From assembly GCF_050937815.1 (NCBI RefSeq), contig NZ_JACDIJ010000001.1, positions 496,001 to 560,000 of the forward strand: a stretch of 64,000 nt of DNA, in the 5' to 3' direction. Below are positions 33,627-42,046 of the stretch, piece after piece. Position 1 is the first letter of the stretch. Each line of letters begins with the position of its first letter. This DNA comes from Treponema_C sp050937815 (GTDB taxonomy: Bacteria > Spirochaetota > Spirochaetia > Treponematales > Treponemataceae). The translations under genes were made by a program, and so were the position numbers. The notes beneath the pieces were generated by a model. It did no database searches. It was given only the letters and a program-made list of their open reading frames with translations, and was not told the origin of the DNA.

Positions 33627-35270
33627 ATGTTACACGTAAGTGATATCAGTTTAAAATTCGGGGAACGTTCCCTTTTTAAAGACGTAAATCTTAAATTCAC
33701 ACCGGGCAACTGCTACGGTATTATCGGCGCAAACGGCGCGGGAAAATCCACCTTTTTAAAAATCCTTTCGGGCGAACTCGAACACGATTCGGGTCAAATC
33801 ATTATGACACCCGGCGAGCGCATGGCGGTTCTCAAGCAGGACCACTTTGCCTTTGACGGGTTTTCGGTAAAGGACACGGTAATGTCGGGCTTCCCGAAAC
33901 TGTACGAATGTGCCAAAGCACGCGAAGCAATTTACGCAAAAGAGGACTTCAGCGAAGAAGACGGCATCCGCGCAAGCGAACTTGAAGCCGAATTTGCCGA
34001 ATTGGGCGGCTGGGAAGCCGAAAACCAAATCGAGCAAATGCTTTCGGGTTTGGGACTTGAAGAAGAATACCACAACCGCATGATGAGCGAGCTTGACGAA
34101 AGCCAAAAGGTGCGCGTTTTGCTTGCCCAAGCCATTTTCGGAGAGCCGGATATCCTCCTTTTGGACGAACCGACCAACGGTTTGGATTTGGAATCCATTA
34201 CCTGGCTTGAAGATTTTTTAATCGATTTTCCGAACACCGTCATTGTCGTCAGCCACGACCGCCACTTTTTGAATTCGGTATGTACCTCTATTTGCGACAT
34301 CGATTACGGTAAAATCAGCCAGTTTACGGGTAACTACGACTTTTGGTATCAAATGAGCCAAATTATGCAGCGCCAGGCAAAGGATCAGGCTAAAAAGCGC
34401 GAAGAAAAAATGAAGGATTTGCGCGAGTTTATTTTGCGCTTTGCCTCAAACGCCGCAAAAAGCCGTCAGGCGACAAGCCGCAAAAAAATATACGACAAGC
34501 TGGCCTTGGAAGAATTGCAGGTTACAAGCCGCAAATTTCCCTATGTAAACTTTAAGCCCTCGCGCGACATCGGCAACAATGTGCTGCGTGTCGAAAAACT
34601 GAATTACGCTCACGAGGGAATCACCCTTTTAAAGGACTTCAGTTTGGTTGTCAATAAAACCGATAAAATAGCCTTTGTCGGTTTGGAACACAAGTCAAAA
34701 TCCGCCTTTTTCGACATTATAAGCGAAACGATTAAGCCGGATTCGGGAGACGTCTATTGGGGGCAAACCTGTACCCACGCCTACCTTTCGATAGACAACT
34801 CCGAACATTTTGAAAACGATTTGAATATCACCGATTGGCTTCGCCAATATTCGCCCGAACAGGACGACGCATACGTGCGCGGATTTTTAGGGCGCATGCT
34901 TTTTACCGGAGACGAATCCTTAAAGCCCGTTCGCGTATTGTCGGGAGGCGAAAAGGTGCGCTGTATGCTGTCAAAGCTTATGCTTTCCGGCGCCAACGTA
35001 TTGATTTTGGACGAACCGACCAATCACTTGGACTTGGAAGCCATCACCAGCTTAAACGAAGCTTTAACCGATTTTCCCGGCGTTATACTGTTTAACAGCC
35101 ACGACCACGAGTTTATAAGTTCGGTTGCAAACCGCATTATAGAAATCACCCCCGCAGGCATTATCGACCGCATGATGAACTTTGACGACTACCTTGCCGA
35201 CGAGCAGGTAAAAGAACTGCGGAGCGAATACTATAAAGACAGCGGCAAAAAGGTGAAGTTTAATATATAA
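33627..35270 (+). CDS. ABC-F translation factor (YbiT-like)
   Basis: A 547-residue soluble protein with two ABC ATPase domains and no membrane part, a ribosome-acting ABC-F factor. Domain 1 has Walker A GANGAGKST and Walker B ILLLDEPTNGLD, but its signature is degenerate (SELDESQKVR), as in E. coli YbiT. The linker carries ASNAAKSRQATSRKKI, typical of this family. Domain 2 has a weak Walker A (GLEHKSKSA, second glycine lost), signature LSGGEKVR and LILDEPTNHLD. Order and linker match YbiT more than EttA or Uup. AGGAGA precedes ATG 33627. May be co-transcribed with the helicase. Confidence 0.86.
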   Translation: MLHVSDISLKFGERSLFKDVNLKFTPGNCYGIIGANGAGKSTFLKILSGELEHDSGQIIMTPGERMAVLKQDHFAFDGFSVKDTVMSGFPKLYECAKAREAIYAKEDFSEEDGIRASELEAEFAELGGWEAENQIEQMLSGLGLEEEYHNRMMSELDESQKVRVLLAQAIFGEPDILLLDEPTNGLDLESITWLEDFLIDFPNTVIVVSHDRHFLNSVCTSICDIDYGKISQFTGNYDFWYQMSQIMQRQAKDQAKKREEKMKDLREFILRFASNAAKSRQATSRKKIYDKLALEELQVTSRKFPYVNFKPSRDIGNNVLRVEKLNYAHEGITLLKDFSLVVNKTDKIAFVGLEHKSKSAFFDIISETIKPDSGDVYWGQTCTHAYLSIDNSEHFENDLNITDWLRQYSPEQDDAYVRGFLGRMLFTGDESLKPVRVLSGGEKVRCMLSKLMLSGANVLILDEPTNHLDLEAITSLNEALTDFPGVILFNSHDHEFISSVANRIIEITPAGIIDRMMNFDDYLADEQVKELRSEYYKDSGKKVKFNI

Positions 35271-35296
35271 GCCATATTTTAACCGCTTTTATATTT

Positions 35297-36217
35297 TCAA
35301 ATGTTTCCCGTGCGTATATATTCTTCTATAAATTTTGACGCACAAGCACCGTCGGCACAAGCATTTACAATTTGACGCAGAGGTTTGGTACGGACATCCC
35401 CTACGGCAAACACACCGGGAATATCGGTACGGGTTGTTTCATCTGCAATAATATAACCGCTTGCATCCGTTTTGAGAACATCTTTAACCAATTCCGTATT
35501 CGGAATGCGGCCTACCGCAACAAAGACACCGTCACAGGCAATATCGGAAAGTTTTCCGCTTACCGTATCTTCAACGGTAATACCCGTTACGACATTTTCA
35601 TGTAAAACTTTTTTTACAACCGCATTCCATACAATCTCTATGCGTTCTGCTTTTTCCAAAGCGGAGCCGTATACGGAAGCGGCGCGCAATTCATTGCGGC
35701 GGTGAATAAGATATACCTTTTTACATATATTGCTTAAATATAAAGCATCTTCTACTGCGGAATTTCCGCCGCCGATAACGGCAACCGTTTTATTTTTAAA
35801 AAACATACCGTCACAGGTAGCACAATAGGCAATTCCTCTGCCGGCAAGAGAATCTTCTTCTTTTAATCCCAATTTTCGCGGTGAAGCCCCCGTTGCGATT
35901 ACTACGGTTTTCGCTTCAAATACACCTTCAGAACTTTCAATCTTTTTTATATCCGATTTTAAATCCACCGAAAACACTTGTGCAAGCAGGGTTTTTGCAC
36001 CGAAACGGTCTGCACAAGCTTTCATTTTTTGTCCCAAATCGAATCCGTCTATACCGTTTTCAAATCCCGGATAATTATCGATAACTGAAGTAACCGCCAT
36101 TTGACCGCCCGGCGACAGTTTTTCGAGTAAAAGTGCGCTCAATCCGGCACGCACGCAGTACAGGGCAGCGGTATAACCTCCCGGACCGCCGCCGATAATA
36201 ACAACATCGTATATCAT
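35297..36217 (-). CDS. trxB: Thioredoxin reductase
   Basis: About 306 residues. FAD-binding start VVIIGGGPGGYTAA, redox-active CATC (in AYCATCDGMFF, about residue 137), NADPH motif GGGNSAVEDAL and C-terminal FAVGDVRTKPLRQ. It reduces thioredoxin with NADPH. The start is ATG 36217, not the earlier in-frame ATG at 36238, because AAAGGAG lies directly upstream; it then overlaps the trxA stop by four bases (ATGA), giving translational coupling. Confidence 0.93.
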   Translation of the reverse strand: MIYDVVIIGGGPGGYTAALYCVRAGLSALLLEKLSPGGQMAVTSVIDNYPGFENGIDGFDLGQKMKACADRFGAKTLLAQVFSVDLKSDIKKIESSEGVFEAKTVVIATGASPRKLGLKEEDSLAGRGIAYCATCDGMFFKNKTVAVIGGGNSAVEDALYLSNICKKVYLIHRRNELRAASVYGSALEKAERIEIVWNAVVKKVLHENVVTGITVEDTVSGKLSDIACDGVFVAVGRIPNTELVKDVLKTDASGYIIADETTRTDIPGVFAVGDVRTKPLRQIVNACADGACASKFIEEYIRTGNI

Positions 36218-36537
36218 TGAAGTTCTCCTTTGAGCCACTGATCGATTTCATTTTTGGACGAAGGTTCGGTGATTCGTGAACCGTGGGTTCCGTTTTTAAA
36301 AACAAGCAAAGTCGGCAGCGCTTTTACCGCATAAGTTTCCGATAGAGCGGGAGCCTTGTCGGTATTAACTTTTATTATATCAAAACGCTCCGCATTGGCT
36401 TCGGCAATTGCATCCAAAGCCGGCATAATACGGCGGCAATCTCCGCACCAAGGCGCATAAAAATCGACAAGAACCGGTTTTGTCGATTTAAGTACTTCTT
36501 TTTCAAACATATCCGCACTTATTTCTTTAACAGCCAT
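36214..36537 (-). CDS. trxA: Thioredoxin with CGDC active site
   Basis: A 107-residue thioredoxin, full length. The active site is WCGDC (Cys31 and Cys34), with Asp where almost all thioredoxins have Pro; the cis-proline segment KALPTLLVF is normal. It should be reduced by the reductase encoded immediately downstream and serve ribonucleotide reductase and peroxide defence. The Asp may shift its redox potential. GGAGAA precedes ATG 36537. Confidence 0.9.
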   Translation of the reverse strand: MAVKEISADMFEKEVLKSTKPVLVDFYAPWCGDCRRIMPALDAIAEANAERFDIIKVNTDKAPALSETYAVKALPTLLVFKNGTHGSRITEPSSKNEIDQWLKGELQ

Positions 36538-36619
36538 AAATTCTCCTTAGGATAAATTCAATATATCGGGGAGCTTATTGTAAAAGTTTATCGCGTTTTG
36601 AACAAGAGGTATATCAAGC

Positions 36620-36641
36620 GATATCGGGATACCCGAATATC
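36620..36641. other. Hairpin in the trxA-nadE divergent gap
   Basis: GATATCGGG (36620-36628) pairs with CCCGAATATC (36632-36641) with one bulged A and loop ATA. It lies 80 bases upstream of each divergent gene's start region. Operator or 5' leader hairpin; no further evidence. Confidence 0.35.
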
Positions 36642-36702
36642 AAAGGCAAGCATACGGCGCTAGCCCTTCACTATTTACCTTTTTTGCTTTATACTTAAAG
36701 GG

Positions 36703-38808
36703 ATGGAATACGGATTTTTCAGGGTTGCCTGTGCAAGCCCGCGCCTTAAAATTGCGGATTGTAAGCACAATGCGGATGAAATTGTCAAGCTGCTCAAAAG
36801 GGCCGAAAAAGACGGCGCTGAATGTACGGTGTTTCCGGAATTGTCGATTACGGGAGCAACCTGTGCGGACTTGTTTTTTCAAACAAACTTAATACACAGT
36901 GTCTGCCGTACCCTGACGGAACTTGCGGAGCGCACAAAGGACTGTCCGATTCTCTATGCGGTAGGCGCTCCCCTTCTTTCAGGCGGTGCGCTTTTTAATT
37001 GTGCGGTTTTTATATACCGGGGGCGCATTTTAGCGGCGGTGCCTAAAACGCATATCGGCGGCCGAAGCTTTTACAACGAACGGCGGTATTTTACCTGCGG
37101 TTCGGCGGCCGCCCCCGGTTTTCCCGCCGGGCACGGCCAAGTTATCAGTATCGGCTCCCATACCGGCATTCCCTTCGGAACGGATATCCTTATACGGATG
37201 TCCTGCGGTACAAGCGGAATAAACGGAAGCGGAGAACGGGACATATATATCGGAGTCCTAATCGGAGAAGACGTGTATGGAGCAGGTATCAGCGCCCTTC
37301 AAAGCCGCGTGTACGCACATGCCGGTTTAACGGCTGCGCACATTATACTGAACCCGGCGGCCGAGCCCTTTATTGTAGGAAGCGCAAAGCGGAAAGCATG
37401 TGCCCTGTGCGCCCTGTCCGAACGGTGTGCCTCTGTGTGCGTTTGTGCCAATGCGGGAAGCGGAGAATCGGCAACCGATTTTGTGTTCCGCGCCCACAAC
37501 GGTATTTTTGAAAACGGCACGGTTCTTGCACAAAGCGATTTTCGAGCCGATTTCCGGGCAAACGGGAATGGGCGCAATAACGACAAAACGGGCGCACTCG
37601 GCGAAGCGGACGGCTATCTTGTGCAGGATGTCGACATAGAACTTCTTGAAAATGAACGGCTTCGCCGTTCTGCCGAATACGGGCGCCTTTCGGCTTCGCA
37701 AATACCTAACATGCACATTATCGAAGCCGCTGCGCCCGAACCCGCAAACGGTACGGATAAGGATGTGCAAAACCGCAAAAACAAAACGGCCGTAAAACAG
37801 GGACTGAAGCGGCACATTTCGCGGCTTCCCTTTGTTCCCGAAAATCCTGCGGAACGAAAAGAGCGCTGCGAAGAAGTGTTGTCCATTCAAGCTTCGGGTT
37901 TGGCCGAGCGGCTTAAAAACACGGGTATAAAGAAAGCGGTTATAGGTCTTTCGGGCGGTTTGGATTCAACCCTTGCACTCCTTGCCGCAGTCGATGCATT
38001 TAAAATCTGCGGCCTTTCCCCCTCGGCAATACACGCTTTTTCGATGCCCTGCTTCGGCACAAGCTCTCGGACAAAAAACAATGCCGAAAGGCTTGCTTCC
38101 GTTTTAGGCGTAAGCTTTAAAGAAATCGATATACAAACGGCCGTAAGGGCGCACCTAAACGATATAGGCGCAAGCGAGGACGTGCACGACAGCGTGTACG
38201 AAAATGCTCAAGCGCGCGAACGCACGCAAATACTTATGGACAGCGCAAACAAGACAGGCGGCCTTGTTATCGGTACGGGAGACCTTTCCGAATCGGCGCT
38301 CGGCTGGTCAACCTATAACGGAGATCATATGTCGATGTACAATGTAAACGCTTCGATTCCCAAAACACTTGCGCGGGAACTTGTGCTGTATGCGGCCGAA
38401 CTTGCAGCAGCGAAGTTGGCGGCAATCCTTACAGACATTGTGCAAACGCCCGTAAGCCCCGAACTTTTGCCCGCCGAAAACGGACACATTGCGCAAAAAA
38501 CCGAAGATATACTGGGTCCCTATGAGCTGCATGATTTCTTTTTGTACTATGTTGTAAGGCGGAACTTTTCGCCGCGCAAAATACTGTTTTTAGCCGAATG
38601 CGCTTTTCAAGGTGAATACAAAGCCGGCTATATAAAAGAAAAACTTGCACTTTTTTACCGGCGTTTTTTTACAAACCAATTTAAACGCTCGTGCATGAGC
38701 GACGGTATATCGGTCGGAACGGTATCGCTTTCGCCGCGCACAAGTTTTTCCATGCCCAGCGACGCACAGGCTTCGTTGTGGCTTAAAGAACTTGAAAATC
38801 CGACTTGA
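36703..38808 (+). CDS. nadE: NAD+ synthetase, glutaminase-fused form with altered glutaminase site
   Basis: A 701-residue enzyme of two domains. Residues 1-330 are a nitrilase-fold glutaminase: Glu46 in FPELS and Lys115 in PKTHIGG are present, and ANAGSGESATDF matches family members. The catalytic cysteine, normally in a CED motif, is Gly188 (LIGEDVYG), so glutamine hydrolysis should be lost. Residues 390-700 are the synthetase domain with PPi loop SGGLDST. The enzyme makes NAD from nicotinate adenine dinucleotide, ATP and here probably free ammonia. The start is supported by the conserved opening YGFFRVACASPRLKIADC, though AAAGGG abuts the ATG. Confidence 0.88.
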   Translation: MEYGFFRVACASPRLKIADCKHNADEIVKLLKRAEKDGAECTVFPELSITGATCADLFFQTNLIHSVCRTLTELAERTKDCPILYAVGAPLLSGGALFNCAVFIYRGRILAAVPKTHIGGRSFYNERRYFTCGSAAAPGFPAGHGQVISIGSHTGIPFGTDILIRMSCGTSGINGSGERDIYIGVLIGEDVYGAGISALQSRVYAHAGLTAAHIILNPAAEPFIVGSAKRKACALCALSERCASVCVCANAGSGESATDFVFRAHNGIFENGTVLAQSDFRADFRANGNGRNNDKTGALGEADGYLVQDVDIELLENERLRRSAEYGRLSASQIPNMHIIEAAAPEPANGTDKDVQNRKNKTAVKQGLKRHISRLPFVPENPAERKERCEEVLSIQASGLAERLKNTGIKKAVIGLSGGLDSTLALLAAVDAFKICGLSPSAIHAFSMPCFGTSSRTKNNAERLASVLGVSFKEIDIQTAVRAHLNDIGASEDVHDSVYENAQARERTQILMDSANKTGGLVIGTGDLSESALGWSTYNGDHMSMYNVNASIPKTLARELVLYAAELAAAKLAAILTDIVQTPVSPELLPAENGHIAQKTEDILGPYELHDFFLYYVVRRNFSPRKILFLAECAFQGEYKAGYIKEKLALFYRRFFTNQFKRSCMSDGISVGTVSLSPRTSFSMPSDAQASLWLKELENPT

Positions 38809-38869
38809 CAAAAGTCGGACACCATTTATTTCGGCGGTAAAAAAACAATCGCCCGATAGGAGGAATATA

Positions 38870-40060
38870 ATGAACAATTTTAATTATTGGACACCCACAA
38901 AGGTAATTTTCGGAAAAGATGCCGAAAAACAAACGGGTGCGCTCGTTAAAGCGCAAAACTGCAAAAAAGTACTCGTACACTTCGGAGGCGGAAGTGCAAA
39001 GCGTTCGGGCCTTTTGGACAGAATATGCGATTCTTTAAAAGCCGAACACATCGACTATGTACTTCTCGGCGGCGTTGTGCCGAACCCCCGCCTTTCTTTG
39101 GTGCGCGAAGGTATAGCCTTATGCAAAAAAGAAGGGGTTGACTTTATTTTGGCCGTCGGAGGCGGAAGCGTTTTGGACTCGGCAAAGGCTATCGGCTACG
39201 GAGTTGTAACAAAAGGAGACGTGTGGGACATTTTCCTCAAAAAAGTAGAGCCTGCAGGCTGTCTTCCCGTCGGTTCGGTACTGACGATTGCGGCGGCCGG
39301 AAGCGAAATGAGCGATTCTTCGGTTATTACAAACGAAGACGGATGGCTCAAACGCGGTTACAGTTCCGAATACGGACGCTGCCGTTTTGCCGTTATGAAT
39401 CCCGAATTGACGGCAACCCTCGACGAATGGCAAACGATGAGCGGCTGTACCGACATCATTATGCACACCCTTGAGCGCTATTTTTACCCTGCACATGAAG
39501 TATCCGGCGAAAATATGATTACCGACAGCATTGCCGAAAGCATAATCAAAACCGTTATAAAAAATGCCCTGATTTTAAAAGACAAACCGAAAGATTATAA
39601 CGCGCGTGCTCAAATTATGTGGGCGGGAAGCCTTTCTCACAACGGATTAACCGGCTGCGGCAACGGAACCGGCGACTGGGCAACCCATCAAATCGAACAC
39701 GAATTAGGCGGTATGTTCGACATTACCCACGGTGCGGGTCTTGCCGCAGTATGGGGAAGCTGGGCACGCTACGTCTACAAAGAAAACCCCGAGCGCTTTG
39801 CGCAGCTTGCACGCAATGTCTTCGGCATAAGCGACACCGGCAGCGAAAAAGCGGCCTTAAAAGGCATCGAAGCTATGGAAAACTTTTTCCGTTCAATCAA
39901 TATGCCCGTTTCGGTAAAGGAAATGAACATCGATTTAACGGAAGAACAAATCGAAACCCTGTCCTTGAAATGCTGTTTCGGAAAAACAAGAACGGTCGGC
40001 TCTTTTAAAAAACTGCAATATGAAGACCTTGCAGCAATTTACAAGGCTGCGGCAAAATAA
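38870..40060 (+). CDS. Iron-containing alcohol dehydrogenase (butanol dehydrogenase/YqhD-like)
   Basis: About 396 residues of the iron-dependent alcohol dehydrogenase family. The opening NFNYWTPTKVIFGKDAE is typical of NAD(P)H-dependent butanol dehydrogenases. Nucleotide binding GGGSVLDSAKAIG and metal ligands in THQIEHELGGMFDITHGAG (two or more His) are present. ATG 38870 is set by GGAGG; an upstream in-frame ATG at 38792 would run into nadE. It reduces aldehydes at the end of fermentation. First gene of a rightward run with the lar genes. An inverted repeat CCGACTT/AAGTCGG (38800-38818) lies over the nadE stop. Confidence 0.9.
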   Translation: MNNFNYWTPTKVIFGKDAEKQTGALVKAQNCKKVLVHFGGGSAKRSGLLDRICDSLKAEHIDYVLLGGVVPNPRLSLVREGIALCKKEGVDFILAVGGGSVLDSAKAIGYGVVTKGDVWDIFLKKVEPAGCLPVGSVLTIAAAGSEMSDSSVITNEDGWLKRGYSSEYGRCRFAVMNPELTATLDEWQTMSGCTDIIMHTLERYFYPAHEVSGENMITDSIAESIIKTVIKNALILKDKPKDYNARAQIMWAGSLSHNGLTGCGNGTGDWATHQIEHELGGMFDITHGAGLAAVWGSWARYVYKENPERFAQLARNVFGISDTGSEKAALKGIEAMENFFRSINMPVSVKEMNIDLTEEQIETLSLKCCFGKTRTVGSFKKLQYEDLAAIYKAAAK

Positions 40061-40094
40061 CGGATAGACACTGACAAAGGAATTTGTAACAAAC

Positions 40095-40505
40095 ATGCAT
40101 ATTTTGGTTATTGACGGACAGGGCGGCGGCATCGGAAAGCAGCTTGTAGAAGAGATCCGTAAAGCCCTGCCCGAAGTATCTATAACGGCGGTAGGAACAA
40201 ACAGTATTGCAACCTCGGCAATGATTAAGGCGGGAGCCGATAACGGGGCTACCGGTGAAAACGCAGTCATTGTCGGCTGCCGCAGTGCGGACATTATCGC
40301 AGGGCCGATGGGAATCGTTATAGCCGATTCTTTGCTCGGTGAGATAACTCCTGCAATGGCGGCTGCCGTCGGACAAAGTCCTGCCCTGCGTATTTTACTG
40401 CCGGTCAACCGCTGTAAAAATTCGATTATCGGTATTGCCGATATGGATATTGCAACAATGATAAAAAAAGCGGTTGAAGAAATAAAAAAAACCGCACAAA
40501 ACTGA
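40095..40505 (+). CDS. DUF3842 family protein
   Basis: A 136-residue small cytoplasmic protein. The start ILVIDGQGGGIGKQLVEEI resembles a nucleotide-binding loop, and the middle has VGCRSADIIAGPMGIVIADSL. It matches the DUF3842 family found in Clostridia and spirochaetes; function unknown. It lies one base before larE, and 34 bases after the dehydrogenase, so it belongs to this operon. Association with the lar genes suggests a role in the nickel-pincer pathway, but this is context only. Confidence 0.75.
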   Translation: MHILVIDGQGGGIGKQLVEEIRKALPEVSITAVGTNSIATSAMIKAGADNGATGENAVIVGCRSADIIAGPMGIVIADSLLGEITPAMAAAVGQSPALRILLPVNRCKNSIIGIADMDIATMIKKAVEEIKKTAQN

Positions 40506-40506
40506 T

Positions 40507-41274
40507 ATGCCGTATTTCGGTTCAAAGCGCAGGGCGCTGCTTGACTTTTTCCGTACTCATCCTAAGGCCGCCCTCGCCTTTTCAGGCGGTACGGATTCGG
40601 CATATCTTTTATATGCGGCGCTCAAAAACGGAGCGGACATTCAGCCCTATTTTATAAAAAGCCCCTTTCAGCCGCAGTTTGAATTGGAGGATGCACAGCG
40701 TTTGTGCGCGCTGTGCGGCATAGGCTTAAAAATTGTCGAAGCCGATACGCTGTCGGATGCCTTAATTGCCGAAAATACGGACAAGCGCTGTTATCATTGT
40801 AAAAAACTGTTGTTTTCGCTTCTCAAAAAACGGGCGGGCGAAGACGGTTATACCTTGGTTATCGACGGTACAAATGCTTCGGATCTGGCATCCGACAGGC
40901 CGGGTATAAAAGCTTTGGAAGAGCTGGGTATAGTGTCCCCCTTACGCGAATGCGGCATTACAAAGGCGGACGTGCGCGTACTTTCAAAAAAAGCGCATTT
41001 GTTTACGTGGAATAAAAGCTCGTATGCATGTTTGGCGACTCGCATTCCCTGCGGAACGCCCATACGGGAAGAAAAACTGCGCCTTATGGAAAAATCGGAA
41101 AGCAAGCTCGCCCGCTTGGGTTTCAGTGATTTCAGAATCCGCCTTGACGGAAACACGGCGCGTATAGAGGTGCGCGAGAGCCAAATGAAAAAGGTAGTGC
41201 GCGAAAGGGAAACGATACGCTCACTTTTGGCGGACGATTTTTCCGCAGTTGTGTTGGATTTAAAAGGACGGTAA
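40507..41274 (+). CDS. larE: LarE sulfur transferase for nickel-pincer cofactor
   Basis: A 255-residue ATP-pyrophosphatase family enzyme. The PP-loop is SGGTDS (residues 26-31). Three cysteines are placed as in iron-sulfur LarE proteins: C95 and C98 in RCYHCKK and C175 in SSYACLATRIP. The Lactobacillus enzyme has only the last and destroys it by giving up its sulfur; the extra pair suggests a [4Fe-4S]-dependent, re-usable enzyme. It inserts sulfur into the pyridinium dicarboxylate made by LarB, giving the dithiocarboxylate that LarC loads with nickel. Confidence 0.9.
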   Translation: MPYFGSKRRALLDFFRTHPKAALAFSGGTDSAYLLYAALKNGADIQPYFIKSPFQPQFELEDAQRLCALCGIGLKIVEADTLSDALIAENTDKRCYHCKKLLFSLLKKRAGEDGYTLVIDGTNASDLASDRPGIKALEELGIVSPLRECGITKADVRVLSKKAHLFTWNKSSYACLATRIPCGTPIREEKLRLMEKSESKLARLGFSDFRIRLDGNTARIEVRESQMKKVVRERETIRSLLADDFSAVVLDLKGR

Positions 41275-41284
41275 AGGAATTTAT

Positions 41285-42037
41285 ATGGCAGCACAGGATA
41301 TTTTGGCGATTTTGGAGCAGGTTGAATCGGGAAAGCTTTCTGCAAAGGATGCTCATCTTTTATTAAAGAAAAAACCCTTTGACGATTTAAATTTTGCAAA
41401 GCCCGATCATCACCGTGCAATAAGACAGGGAGAAGCCGAAGTTATTTACGGCGAAGGGAAGACTGCGGAACAAATCGCTTTTATAGCCGACTCTCTTTGT
41501 GCAAACGGTGAGACCTCTGTGCTTATAACGCGCTTATCCGAAGAAAAGGCCGCAGTACTGCAAAAAACGCATAAAATGCACTACGATACAATCAGCCGGC
41601 TGGGCATTATCGGTACCATGCCCGAAGCCGAGGGAAAAGGCAATATCGTAGTAGCTTCGGCCGGGACGAGCGATATGAGCGTTGCCGAAGAAGCCGCCCG
41701 TACCGCCGAATTTTTCGGCAACAGGGTTGTGCGCCTCTACGATGTCGGAGTTGCCGGCTTACACCGCCTGCTTTCCAACCTCGACTGCATTATGAGTGCG
41801 CGCGTTATTATCGCCGTTGCCGGTATGGAAGGAGCCCTTGCAAGCGTTATAGGAGGTTTGGCCGATTGCCCGGTTATCGCGGTTCCGACAAGTGTCGGCT
41901 ACGGCGCTTCGTTTAACGGTTTGGCAGCCCTTTTGGCCATGCTCAACTCCTGCGCAAGCGGAGTCAGCGTAGTAAATATAGACAACGGATTCGGGGCCGG
42001 TTATCTTGCCGGTATGATAAACCGTATGAGTCAATAG
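41285..42037 (+). CDS. larB: LarB, pyridinium-3,5-biscarboxylate mononucleotide synthase
   Basis: A 250-residue protein. The C-terminal half is a PurE-like (AIR carboxylase) domain: VVASAGTSDMSVAEEAA, RLYDVGVAGLHRLL, VAGMEGALASVIGG and VPTSVGYGASFNG. The N-terminal part (RQGEAEVIYGEGKT) is the nicotinate dinucleotide-binding extension of LarB. It carboxylates and hydrolyses nicotinic acid adenine dinucleotide, the first step of nickel-pincer cofactor synthesis. It is 10 bases after larE and 9 before larC. The upstream nadE gene acts on the same dinucleotide pool. Confidence 0.92.
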   Translation: MAAQDILAILEQVESGKLSAKDAHLLLKKKPFDDLNFAKPDHHRAIRQGEAEVIYGEGKTAEQIAFIADSLCANGETSVLITRLSEEKAAVLQKTHKMHYDTISRLGIIGTMPEAEGKGNIVVASAGTSDMSVAEEAARTAEFFGNRVVRLYDVGVAGLHRLLSNLDCIMSARVIIAVAGMEGALASVIGGLADCPVIAVPTSVGYGASFNGLAALLAMLNSCASGVSVVNIDNGFGAGYLAGMINRMSQ

Positions 42038-42046
42038 GAGAAATCG

